DNA of 15,034 nt from Synergistaceae bacterium (GTDB taxonomy: Bacteria > Synergistota > Synergistia > Synergistales > Synergistaceae). Of this stretch, positions 1-6,352 are shown piece by piece (position 1 is the stretch's first letter; every line of letters starts with the position of its first letter). The position numbers and the translations under genes are program-made. The stretch spans positions 1-15,034 of the forward strand of contig JAISQC010000181.1 in NCBI GenBank assembly GCA_031274465.1. Direction: 5' to 3'. The notes under the pieces are model-generated. The model ran no database searches and was not told the DNA's origin. It saw nothing but the letters and a program-made list of their open reading frames with translations.

Positions 1-233
1 AAGAAAATATCTTTTTGCCCGCGCGTCAAGCCAATAAGCTCTTTTAGAATGTCCACCCGCCGCTTGCCGCCAAAGTCTTTGAGGAAGAAACAAACGTCCA
101 CATCGCTTGATTCCGTCGCGTTGCCTTTGGCGTAAGAGCCAAATAAGAAAGCCCTGTCGACGGGCATGGCTTGCCGGACAATATCCGCATAATTTTTCGC
201 CGCTGCGCTCACGGCTTCAAAGTCAACAGCCAT
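1..233 (-). CDS. MNT-type nucleotidyltransferase, partial (cut by window edge)
   Basis: This is the N-terminal 77 codons of a small nucleotidyltransferase of the polymerase-beta superfamily; the rest lies beyond base 1. Translation on the minus strand shows the family signature: G32-S33, then AKG at 35-37, and the metal-binding pair D44-x-D46 in SSDVDV. The start is ATG at 233, preceded by a perfect AAGGAGGT ribosome site with 6 bases of spacing. The start lies inside the 3' end of the HEPN gene (25-base overlap), so the two are translationally coupled. In known HEPN/MNT pairs the MNT partner is the antitoxin and may modify the HEPN protein by nucleotide transfer. That role is inferred here. 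The C-terminal part cannot be judged. Confidence 0.85.
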   Translation of the reverse strand, partial: MAVDFEAVSAAAKNYADIVRQAMPVDRAFLFGSYAKGNATESSDVDVCFFLKDFGGKRRVDILKELIGLTRGQKDIF

Positions 234-610
234 TTGAAGACCTCCTTTGTCCGGGACAGCATCTCTTTTGCTTCTAGTTCGCCAACTTGCCCGCTTAGTT
301 TATTCAAAAAATCTGGGTAGCGGTTGTTTAGATAATACGAGGACAGCGACTCAAAAAGGTCATACATGTCCTCTGATACAGGCGCTGGAAGTTTATCCTC
401 GAATCGTTCCACAAGTGTGGGGATGTTGTGGGTTTTTGGGATATTATCGTCAAGATACAGAGAATATAGCCCCTTGACGAGTTTTTCTATCGCCTGTTGG
501 CACATAAACACAACATAAAGCCACCTCTCGCCGGATAACATTGCTCCTGCCGTTTCAAGGTCATACTGCGCTATATCCAGCCAATACTCGTATTTTTCGT
601 TTGCATCCAT
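209..610 (-). CDS. HEPN domain protein (partner of MNT nucleotidyltransferase)
   Basis: A 133-residue, probably all-helical HEPN-domain protein. The family pattern is visible: FMCQQAIEKLVKGLY at about 35-49, the P-x-T-H segment ending at H61, and a later SSYYLNNRYPD segment at about 90-100. This resembles the PF05168-type HEPN rather than the DUF86/HepT type, because no R-x4-6-H-x-Y motif is visible. RNase activity therefore cannot be assumed. The start is ATG at 610, with GGGAAGTGA upstream on the minus strand. The gene overlaps the MNT gene by 25 bases, the usual arrangement of a two-gene toxin-antitoxin or accessory pair. Whether it works as a toxin, or as a substrate-binding partner of the nucleotidyltransferase, is not shown by sequence alone. 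Confidence 0.8.
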   Translation of the reverse strand: MDANEKYEYWLDIAQYDLETAGAMLSGERWLYVVFMCQQAIEKLVKGLYSLYLDDNIPKTHNIPTLVERFEDKLPAPVSEDMYDLFESLSSYYLNNRYPDFLNKLSGQVGELEAKEMLSRTKEVFKWLLTLKP

Positions 611-659
611 AGGTTAATCACTTCCCGCCTGTTTATATCATTTATTGCTCATTTTCAGG

Positions 660-686
660 AAAACCCAGCTAAAAAACCAGGGTTTT
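660..686. other. Hairpin-forming inverted repeat between divergent genes
   Basis: AAAACCC (660-666) and GGGTTTT (680-686) form a 7-bp stem with a 13-base loop. It lies about 50 bases upstream of the minus-strand HEPN start. It could be a weak terminator (a short T-run follows the plus-strand stem) or part of the HEPN leader. The stem is AT-rich and the role is uncertain. Confidence 0.3.
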
Positions 687-725
687 TCTGACTAAGCAGG
701 CATATAAAATAATAGCATATAAACT

Positions 726-842
726 TTGTTAGAGGAGATAGAGCCAACATTCGTGCCGCCAGAGGCCATTTATATCGCAAAGCCAGTCGCGGCGCCCTTT
801 TTCAAGAGATTTATTGCCGTCGATGTTTCAGTTATAACTTAA
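726..842 (+). pseudogene. Possible remnant of a coding sequence (38 codons)
   Basis: An open frame from TTG at 726 to TAA at 840-842 reads in a protein-like way, including PPEAIYIAKPVAAP and FFKRFIAVDV. An in-frame TAA lies just upstream (720-722) and there is no convincing start: GAGGAG occurs inside the frame, not before it. I do not recognise a family. It may be the tail of a lost gene or chance. It fits the picture of a reshuffled accessory zone but is weakly supported. Confidence 0.2.
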
Positions 843-875
843 AAAGTTGTTGATATCACCTTGAATTTAAGTTAT
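834..875. promoter_or_regulatory. Symmetrical dyad in the leader of the AAA ATPase gene (operator candidate)
   Basis: ATAACTTAAA (834-843) and TTTAAGTTAT (866-875) are perfect inverted repeats. Exactly midway lies the 8-bp palindrome TGATATCA (851-858), so all three parts share one symmetry centre between 854 and 855. The dyad ends 22 bases before the ATG at 898. It is AT-rich and protein-site-like rather than a strong RNA terminator. Autoregulation or a promoter operator is inferred. Confidence 0.4.
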
Positions 876-897
876 GATTGAAATAGGAAGTGAGATC

Positions 898-2100
898 ATG
901 AAAAATAGAGATTTGTACCTACGGCAGCTCATCGCGTTCAAGGATAAATCGCCGGTGAAGGTAATCACTGGCGTTCGCCGTTGCGGTAAGTCAACTTTGC
1001 TGGATTTGTACGCGCAATATTTGCTAGAGGAAGGCACAAGCCCTAAATCCATCATACGAATGAACTTCGAGTCGCTCGAATACGATGGGATAAAAACGTA
1101 TCGGCAACTTGATGAATATATCGATTGCAATCTGACGCCGAGCGGGATGAACTACGTTCTTCTCGACGAAATTCAGCAGGTCGAGGGCTGGGAAAAAGCG
1201 GTAAACTCGCTTAGACTCGCCGGAAACATCGATATCTACATCACGGGCTCGAACGCCCAGCTTCTATCGTCGGAACTGTCCACGTTTCTGTCCGGCAGAT
1301 ATGTGGAGATCAGGATGTTGCCGCTCTCCTTCGCGGAATTTCTTGATTTCAACGGCCTTCGTGACGGCAGAGACATGGATGGATGCTTCAACGAATACCT
1401 GAGATACGGCGGTTTTCCAGGCATTGCAGAGATCCGTGAAATTCCCTCAGCTATAAGCCAATTGCTCCACGGCATTTATAACACGATCATCATGAAAGAC
1501 GTCATCCAGCGCAACTTGGTCAGGGACCCCGCCCTTTTGGACAGCGTGACGCGTTTTTTGTGCGGCAATGTCGGAAACGCTCTGTCCACGAAGAAAATCA
1601 GCGATTTTTTGACAAGCTCCGGCAGAAAGACAAACAGCGAAACCATAGACAATTATCTGCATATGCTTGAAGGCGCGTACTTCATATATAAAGCGCGCAG
1701 GTATGACTTAAAGGGGAGGATGCACTTGAAAACCCAGGGGAAATTTTACATTGTGGATACTGGGATCCGCAACGAGCTGATGGGTATGCGCGGAGATTAT
1801 GGATTTTTATTGGAAAATGTCGTCTATCTCGAGTTCTTGCGGAGAGGCTATGAAGTTTCCATCGGAAAGCTGGGGCCGCTCGAAGTCGATTTTGTTGCCA
1901 CCAAGCCCGACAAGACAGTTTATTGCCAGGTTTCCGCCACGATCCTCGACGAAAAGACCAGAGAGCGTGAACTGACGCCGCTTCGCAATATTCCAGACAA
2001 CTATGAAAAGATAATCTTGTCGATGGATAGGACACCCATGACCGATTTTAACGGGGTCCGCAATATGAACCTGCTGGATTTTTTGCTGGGCCGCGAATAA
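898..2100 (+). CDS. AAA ATPase with DUF4143 C-terminal domain
   Basis: A 400-residue P-loop ATPase of the AAA_14 (PF13173) plus DUF4143 (PF13635) type. Visible motifs are Walker A GVRRCGKST at about 25-33, Walker B YVLLDEIQ at about 86-93, a sensor-like ITGSNA at about 115-120, and the typical LSGRY at about 131-135. The C-terminal half carries the conserved LENVVYLEFLRRGYEV and EVDFVA...YCQV pattern (about 305-345), which resembles a degenerate restriction-endonuclease-like fold. I start it at ATG 898, preceded by AGGAAGTGAG. The in-frame ATG at 874 has no ribosome site and lies inside the inverted-repeat dyad. Such genes are common, mobile, often single and of unknown function in gut and anaerobe genomes. 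It has no obvious partner here and is flanked by shared AATAGCATA motifs. Confidence 0.85.
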   Translation: MKNRDLYLRQLIAFKDKSPVKVITGVRRCGKSTLLDLYAQYLLEEGTSPKSIIRMNFESLEYDGIKTYRQLDEYIDCNLTPSGMNYVLLDEIQQVEGWEKAVNSLRLAGNIDIYITGSNAQLLSSELSTFLSGRYVEIRMLPLSFAEFLDFNGLRDGRDMDGCFNEYLRYGGFPGIAEIREIPSAISQLLHGIYNTIIMKDVIQRNLVRDPALLDSVTRFLCGNVGNALSTKKISDFLTSSGRKTNSETIDNYLHMLEGAYFIYKARRYDLKGRMHLKTQGKFYIVDTGIRNELMGMRGDYGFLLENVVYLEFLRRGYEVSIGKLGPLEVDFVATKPDKTVYCQVSATILDEKTRERELTPLRNIPDNYEKIILSMDRTPMTDFNGVRNMNLLDFLLGRE

Positions 2101-2135
2101 ATTGCTAGCTTTTTCAGCCTTTGACGCTAGTATAA

Positions 2136-2165
2136 AATAGCATAAAAAGAAATAGCATAAAAAGA
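2136..2165. repeat. Tandem 15-bp AT-rich repeat, two perfect copies
   Basis: The unit AATAGCATAAAAAGA occurs twice back to back (2136-2150 and 2151-2165). Its core AATAGCATA also occurs at 711-719, upstream of the ATPase gene, and TATAAAATA accompanies it on both sides (703-711 and 2131-2139). The ATPase gene is thus bracketed by the same short motif in the same orientation. This may be replication slippage, a protein-binding site, or the scar of an insertion. Confidence 0.5.
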
Positions 2166-2410
2166 ATATTGCTATAATGTCAATTTTGTGCGAAAATGAA
2201 ATTGTTAATCCGTAAGCGTTAACGTCAAACAACGCTCTCTAAAGCTCAACAGCAAAGAATCCATCCAATATCCTGTCTGCGGTTAAAGATGGGAATGCCA
2301 TCGGACGGGCGATTTGATTGCCGAGTGAGGATCCAATTTGAAAGGCAGCGCACTATATAGGCGGATCGGCCAGTTGGCAGTTTCTTGCTTTAGCAGCAAA
2401 CCAAGATGAA

Positions 2411-2453
2411 AAAGCCGCGCAAAACGTTGCGTTGCAACGAATTACGCGGCTTT
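2411..2453 (-). terminator. Rho-independent terminator of the minus-strand remnant gene
   Basis: Read on the minus strand, AAAGCCGCG (2453-2445) pairs perfectly with CGCGGCTTT (2419-2411) and is followed by further Ts and TCATC. The loop holds a second self-complementary segment, CGTTGCAACG (2430-2439). The left arm is made from the last codons of the minus-strand coding tail whose TAA stop sits at 2444-2442. This is a compact gene-end terminator. Confidence 0.6.
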
Positions 2454-2582
2454 AAAATTGACTGGGGCTTGTTGCGGATCAGTCTTTTTTTTGCGCATGT
2501 CTTCCAATTCGAGCAAGGCGTCCTCCATCGTGACATCGGCCACCCGGTTTGGGATTCCGATTTGATCTTTATCGTTTATAAT
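2442..2582 (-). pseudogene. Coding tail or small ORF with its own terminator, probable gene remnant
   Basis: On the minus strand a 46-codon open stretch ends at TAA (2444-2442) and reads as a normal hydrophilic protein end, for example RVADVTMEDALLELEDMRKKK then TDPQQAPVNFKAA. It runs back to an in-frame TAG (2585-2583) with no clear start. GTG at 2543 would give 34 residues and ATG at 2528 would give 28, but neither has a good ribosome site. Because the tail is directly joined to a terminator, I read it as the 3' end of a gene whose body was removed when the present mreB promoter region was joined to it. It could instead be a genuine small gene divergent from mreB. Family not recognised. Confidence 0.4.
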
Positions 2583-2589
2583 CTATAAT
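2562..2589 (+). promoter_or_regulatory. Sigma70-type promoter candidate for the mreB-flg operon
   Basis: TTGATC (2562-2567) and a perfect TATAAT (2584-2589) are separated by 16 bases. A second overlapping TATAAT lies at 2577-2582. The mreB GTG start is 54 bases downstream of the -10. This is the only good promoter I see before the operon, and it is a housekeeping-type rather than a sigma28-type site. Confidence 0.5.
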
Positions 2590-2643
2590 CGATGCGGGGC
2601 GGATCGCAAATATTTTATCGCCTTTGTAAAGGGGTGTTGCCCT

Positions 2644-3681
2644 GTGTGGGGGAAGGATATAGGGATAGATTTGGGGACCGCGACGGTCCTGATATTCATA
2701 AAGGACAAGGGGGTCGTCCTCCAGGAGCCGTCCGTCGTCGCAATGGATCAGAACAGCGGAAGGATACTCGCGGTGGGCGACGACGCAAAGCTGATGATAG
2801 GCAAGACGCCGGGCAACGTGATCGCGGTGCGCCCCCTCAAGGACGGGGTGATCGCGGACTATTCGATGACCGAGGTCATGCTGAGGCTTTTCATCAAAAA
2901 AGTCACCAAGGGCATTGAGCGCATAATGCGCCACCGCGTGATGATATGCGTGCCGTCGGGCGCCACCGACGTCGAGCGGAGGGCTGTGCTCGAGGCGGCT
3001 CTCGAAGTCGGCGCCAAGGAAGCCTATCTCATCGAGGAGCCGATGTCCGCCGCGATAGGCGCCGGGCTTGCCATAGCCGAGCCGAGCGGCAACCTCGTGG
3101 TCGATATAGGCGGCGGCACCACCGACGTGGCCGTCATCTCGCTCGGGGGCATAGTCGTGTCCAAATCCCTGCGCGTCGGAGGGGACAAGTTCGACGAGGC
3201 GATAATGAGATACGCCAGAAAGCAGTTCAACCTGGCGATAGGCGAGCAGACGGCGGAAGACCTCAAGGTCAGCATCGGGACGTGCTTCCCGATAGGGGAC
3301 GAGCTGTCCAAGGACATCAGGGGGCGCGACCTCATACACGGGCTGCCGAGGCAGATCACCGTGACGAGCGCTGACGTGATGAAGGCCATTGAGGAGTCGA
3401 TAGGGATGATAATCGGAGGCATTCGCGAGGTGCTCGAGCTAACGCCGCCTGAACTCGCAGCCGATATTATTGACAGGGGAATCATACTCACCGGCGGAGG
3501 CGCCTTGCTCAGGGGTTTGCCGGAGCTGGTGACGCAACAGACCGAAATAGAGACGATAGTGGCGGACTCCCCAATGGAATGCGTGGTTCTGGGCACCGGA
3601 AAGACGCTGCAGACGCTGGATAAATTCAGGGAGTCGGGCACGGTCCTATCGGCCACGAGAAGGGGCGGCAGGAGGCGCTAG
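2644..3681 (+). CDS. mreB: MreB/Mbl-family actin-like rod-shape protein
   Basis: A 345-residue bacterial actin homologue that polymerises on ATP beneath the inner membrane and guides cell-wall synthesis. Actin-fold motifs in order are: phosphate-1 IDLGTAT at 8-14, VPSG at 104-107, phosphate-2 DIGGGTTDVAV at 155-165, and the adenosine motif LTGGGALLRG at about 283-292. Length matches the family. The start is GTG at 2644, nine bases after AAAGGGG; it gives the usual MreB N-terminus (W-G-K-D-I-G-I-D-L). It is the first gene of the rod/ring operon. MreB- or Mbl-type genes next to flgF/flgG-type genes are known from Bacillus (mbl-flhO-flhP). I cannot tell whether this is the cell's main MreB or a second paralogue. 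The C-terminus has a short arginine-rich tail. Confidence 0.93.
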   Translation: MWGKDIGIDLGTATVLIFIKDKGVVLQEPSVVAMDQNSGRILAVGDDAKLMIGKTPGNVIAVRPLKDGVIADYSMTEVMLRLFIKKVTKGIERIMRHRVMICVPSGATDVERRAVLEAALEVGAKEAYLIEEPMSAAIGAGLAIAEPSGNLVVDIGGGTTDVAVISLGGIVVSKSLRVGGDKFDEAIMRYARKQFNLAIGEQTAEDLKVSIGTCFPIGDELSKDIRGRDLIHGLPRQITVTSADVMKAIEESIGMIIGGIREVLELTPPELAADIIDRGIILTGGGALLRGLPELVTQQTEIETIVADSPMECVVLGTGKTLQTLDKFRESGTVLSATRRGGRRR

Positions 3682-3724
3682 GGTTCGCGCCGCCTCTGCC
3701 CGGAACGGATCAGGAGGCGGCGGA

Positions 3725-4543
3725 ATGTTCAGAGGGATTTACGCGGGAACCTCGGCAATGCTGGTTCAGGAAAAGATGCTAGACGTCGTGAGCAACAACC
3801 TGGCGAACGTCGACACGTCGGGTTTTCGCGGCAGGGTCGCGGTAAACAAATCCTTCCCCGAGGTGCTGATGGACAGGGTCGAGCGCTACGCGATAGTGGA
3901 CGAGGCCATGAACGAGGAACTCCACGAGCGGAAGTTTTTCCCTTACGTAAGGGGGCGCACTTCGATAGGCACGATGCCGCTCGCCAACGTCATGAGCGAG
4001 ACGGCGATGTCGCTGGACAGAGGCCCGGTGCAGCTGACCGACAACCCAACGGACGTGATGCTTCACGCAGACGGGTTCTTCGTCGTGGAGGACGGGAACG
4101 GGAACACTTTCTACACCAGGTCGGGGCACTTCCAGAGGAACAATTTGGGAGAGCTGGTAACCCACGAAGGCGAGTACGTGATGGGCGACGGCGGGCGCAT
4201 AAACGTCGGCGAGGCGTCTAGGATATCGATAGGCGAGAGCGGCCAAGTCTTCGCGGACGGAGACCTCGTCGGAACCCTACAGATCGTTGATTTTGAAAAC
4301 CCCACATACCTGCACAACGTAGGCAAGTCGCTTCTGGCCGAGACGCCTGAATCCGGCGGTCCGGTGGCGCTCGATGGCGCGTTCGTGATCAGCGGAGCGC
4401 TCGAACGCTCGAACGTGCAGGTCGTGCAGGAAATGGTGCGCATGATAGAGGCAAACAGGGCTTTTGAAGCTTCGGGAAGGGCAGTCACTATTCAGGACGA
4501 GCTCTCCGGCAGGCTGTTCACGTCTGTCGGGCGCCCGTCGTAG
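3725..4543 (+). CDS. flgF: Flagellar proximal rod protein FlgF
   Basis: A 272-residue rod/hook/filament-type axial protein that forms part of the proximal rod across the periplasm. The N-terminal heptad region with the family motif NNLANVDTSGF is at about 24-34, a central FlaE/FlgG-like region includes the D-G-F-F-V-V-E-D segment, and the C-terminal axial helix includes SNVQVVQEMVRMIEANRAFE. It has no signal peptide, as expected for a type III secretion export substrate. The start is ATG 3725 after AGGAGG with 7 bases of spacing. I call it FlgF rather than FlgG because it is the first of the two paralogues and the more divergent. In Bacillus this position is called flhO. Confidence 0.88.
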   Translation: MFRGIYAGTSAMLVQEKMLDVVSNNLANVDTSGFRGRVAVNKSFPEVLMDRVERYAIVDEAMNEELHERKFFPYVRGRTSIGTMPLANVMSETAMSLDRGPVQLTDNPTDVMLHADGFFVVEDGNGNTFYTRSGHFQRNNLGELVTHEGEYVMGDGGRINVGEASRISIGESGQVFADGDLVGTLQIVDFENPTYLHNVGKSLLAETPESGGPVALDGAFVISGALERSNVQVVQEMVRMIEANRAFEASGRAVTIQDELSGRLFTSVGRPS

Positions 4544-4572
4544 TTTAGCTAAGTTTTCGGGGGGTATCGGAT

Positions 4573-5361
4573 ATGTTACGTTCTTTATGGGCCGGCGCAA
4601 GCGGCATGATAGCGCAGCAGACTCACTTGGACGTGGTGGCGCACAACCTTGCAAACGTCAACACGTCGGGATTCAAAAAACTCAGGGCCGACTTTCAGGA
4701 CCTCATCTATCAGATAAACCGCGAGCCGGGCGTGCCTGTCGAGCCGGACTCAATGATACCGATGGGCATTCAGGTGGGGCTTGGCGCCAAGGTCGTGGGC
4801 ACCACGAGGATATTCGGGCAGGGGTCCTTGCAGGCCACCGACAACGCCACGGACCTTGCCCTCACGGGAGACGGTTTTTATCAGGTGACGCTTCCCGACG
4901 GGACGATAGGCTACACGCGGGACAGCAACTGGAAGATCGACGCCAACGGGCAGGTCGTGAACCACGACGGCTATCTTCTGGAGCCGGCCGTGATCGTGCC
5001 GGAGGACGCCACGGATTTCGCCGTATCGCAGACCGGCGCCGTTTCCGTGAAGATGCCTGGCGAAGCGGTCCCCGAAGAGATAGGCCAGATAGAGCTGGCG
5101 AGGTTCATAAACCCCGCCGGGCTCAGATCGATGGGCCGCAACCTCTTTCTGGAGACTGCGGCGAGCGGCGCACCGGTCATCGGCAACCCCGGCGACGAAG
5201 GCTACGGGACCATCGAGCAGCGGACCCTCGAAATGTCGAACGTCCAGGTGGTCGAAGAGATGGTCGAGATGATAGTTGCCCAGCGCGCATACGAGGCTAA
5301 CTCCAAGACCATACAGAGCGCGGACGAGTTTTTGCGGATCGCGAATAACCTGAGGCGCTGA
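4573..5361 (+). CDS. flgG: Flagellar distal rod protein FlgG
   Basis: A 262-residue axial protein of the distal rod, exported by the flagellar type III apparatus. It has the classic FlgG start (M-L-R-S-L-W-A-G-A-S-G-M), NLANVNTSGFKK at about 25-36, the LTGDGFYQV segment, and a canonical C-terminus MSNVQVVEEMVEMIVAQRAYE followed by SKTIQSADEFL. Length fits E. coli FlgG (about 260). The start is ATG 4573, with a G-rich ribosome site (4559-4564) 8 bases upstream. It is closely related to the upstream flgF, and the pair probably arose by duplication. Confidence 0.93.
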   Translation: MLRSLWAGASGMIAQQTHLDVVAHNLANVNTSGFKKLRADFQDLIYQINREPGVPVEPDSMIPMGIQVGLGAKVVGTTRIFGQGSLQATDNATDLALTGDGFYQVTLPDGTIGYTRDSNWKIDANGQVVNHDGYLLEPAVIVPEDATDFAVSQTGAVSVKMPGEAVPEEIGQIELARFINPAGLRSMGRNLFLETAASGAPVIGNPGDEGYGTIEQRTLEMSNVQVVEEMVEMIVAQRAYEANSKTIQSADEFLRIANNLRR

Positions 5362-5380
5362 CGGAGCGGGGGCGATCCGA

Positions 5381-6277
5381 GTGAGAATGCGCATCTCGGC
5401 TCTTTCGGCAGCGATTATATTGGCGATATCCTCTGTTGCGGCGTCTGCCGCGTCAGACCTGTCGGTGGAGCTGCCTTCGTCCATAGAGTCGAGGGAGGGC
5501 TGGTTCTACTTGGGGGAATACGCCGAGATAAAAGGGGACCGCGAGCTTGCGGATGCGGCGTCTATGGCGGTCATACGCCACAGCGGATCCTTTTCGAGGG
5601 GCGACGTGATAGAAGCCCTTGGCCAGACGGAAGTGGCAGGAAGATCCGTCGCGATGGACATGCCCGACGTCGTTCGGGTCTCACCCGAGCCGGATATCGC
5701 CTCAGAGCTCAGGGCGATGACGGGGTGGAAATGGCGGATAGACGTGGATGTCGTGCCGGAAGGCTGGGCGAAGCTCATGGAGGGCTACAGCGGCTTCCAT
5801 CTTCCGCCGAAAATAATACCGGGCGCGAGGTCGCTTGCGATAAAGCTCGACGACGGCGGCGGCCTGCGCACCAAACAGGTCAAGCTGACTTGGTACCAGC
5901 CGATGGCTTACTCGGCGGTTCCCATCGCCAAAGACGCTCAGATCGGCGTTTCGTCGCTTCGGATGCGGATAGGGCGGGCGGGGATGATGATGACCAACTT
6001 CTGGTCGCCCGAACAGCTCGCAAACGCCGTTGCTCGCAAGCCGGTGAATGCCTGGACCCCGATAGAGACGGGCGATGTCACGCAAAAGAGCTTCGTCCGC
6101 GCGGGAAGCACCGTGACGATGGTGGCGAGCGTGAACGGCCTCGGCGTCGAGGTTAAGGGCATAGCGATGCAGCGCGGCGGCATGGGCGACGTGATAAAGG
6201 TGAAAAACCTGTCGAGCAAAAAGGTCCTGATGGCCCGGATAGTGGGAGACGGCAGGGTTGAGATCGATCAGCGTTAG
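5381..6277 (+). CDS. flgA: Flagellar P-ring assembly chaperone FlgA
   Basis: A 298-residue periplasmic protein needed to assemble the FlgI P-ring around the rod. An N-terminal Sec signal peptide (hydrophobic stretch at about 7-22, cleavage near A-S-A) is followed by a variable region, and the C-terminal third matches the ChapFlgA/SAF domain: AGSTVTMVASVNGLGVEVKG, the AMQRGGMGD turn and IKVKNLSSKKVLMARIVGDG to the end. The start is GTG 5381, 8 bases after GGGGG; an in-frame ATG at 5387 is too far from that site (14 bases). It sits directly upstream of flgH and flgI, its functional partners. Confidence 0.88.
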   Translation: MRMRISALSAAIILAISSVAASAASDLSVELPSSIESREGWFYLGEYAEIKGDRELADAASMAVIRHSGSFSRGDVIEALGQTEVAGRSVAMDMPDVVRVSPEPDIASELRAMTGWKWRIDVDVVPEGWAKLMEGYSGFHLPPKIIPGARSLAIKLDDGGGLRTKQVKLTWYQPMAYSAVPIAKDAQIGVSSLRMRIGRAGMMMTNFWSPEQLANAVARKPVNAWTPIETGDVTQKSFVRAGSTVTMVASVNGLGVEVKGIAMQRGGMGDVIKVKNLSSKKVLMARIVGDGRVEIDQR

Positions 6278-6315
6278 ATGAGCTAATTTTTGCCGCAAGC
6301 TTTTTTGCGCCGCCG

Positions 6316-6331
6316 TTCGGGATGACCCGAA
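6316..6331 (+). promoter_or_regulatory. Hairpin just upstream of the flgH ribosome site
   Basis: TTCGGG (6316-6321) and CCCGAA (6326-6331) form a 6-bp stem with an ATGA loop, five bases before the GAGGGAGGG ribosome site. A weaker stem, CGCAA/TTGCG (6294-6298/6305-6309), precedes it. The flgA-flgH gap (75 bases) is the longest inside the operon. A role in mRNA processing or tuning flgH translation is conjecture; there is no T-run, so it is not a terminator. Confidence 0.3.
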
Positions 6332-6352
6332 AGGCTGAGGGAGGGAATCTGG

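Larger units (their letters stand above)
2101..2643. other. Non-coding stretch of 543 bases between ATPase gene and mreB
   Basis: No complete gene is visible here. In order it contains: a tandem AT-rich repeat (2136-2165); a low-confidence minus-strand open tail (2239-2352) with protein-like segments such as QIARPMAFPSLTADRIL but no start; a terminator hairpin (2411-2453) reading on the minus strand; the coding tail that precedes it (2442-2582); the mreB promoter candidate (2562-2589); and the mreB ribosome site AAAGGGG (2628-2634). The density of fragments suggests past insertions and deletions. Confidence 0.6.

Noticed and set aside
874..897. Upstream ATG at 874 as the start of the AAA ATPase
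   Set aside because: It has no ribosome site and sits in the right arm of the dyad. ATG 898 has AGGAAGTGAG at good spacing and gives the usual N-terminus of the family.
2239..2352. Minus-strand 37-codon open stretch before a TAG stop
   Set aside because: Some residues look protein-like, but there is no start, no ribosome site and no terminator. I mention it only as part of the intergenic description.
2406..2588. Plus-strand 60-codon open frame between the ATPase gene and mreB
   Set aside because: It runs through the terminator hairpin and antisense to the more protein-like minus-strand tail, has no ribosome site, and its composition looks random.
2569..3339. Minus-strand open frame of 256 codons opposite mreB
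   Set aside because: It is a shadow of mreB on the opposite strand, with no ribosome site or recognisable domain. Only the separate short tail at 2442-2582, in a different frame, looks protein-like.
4464..5300. Plus-strand open frame of 278 codons overlapping flgG
   Set aside because: It is an out-of-frame reading of flgF/flgG. The R/G/D-rich composition is typical of a shifted GC-rich frame.
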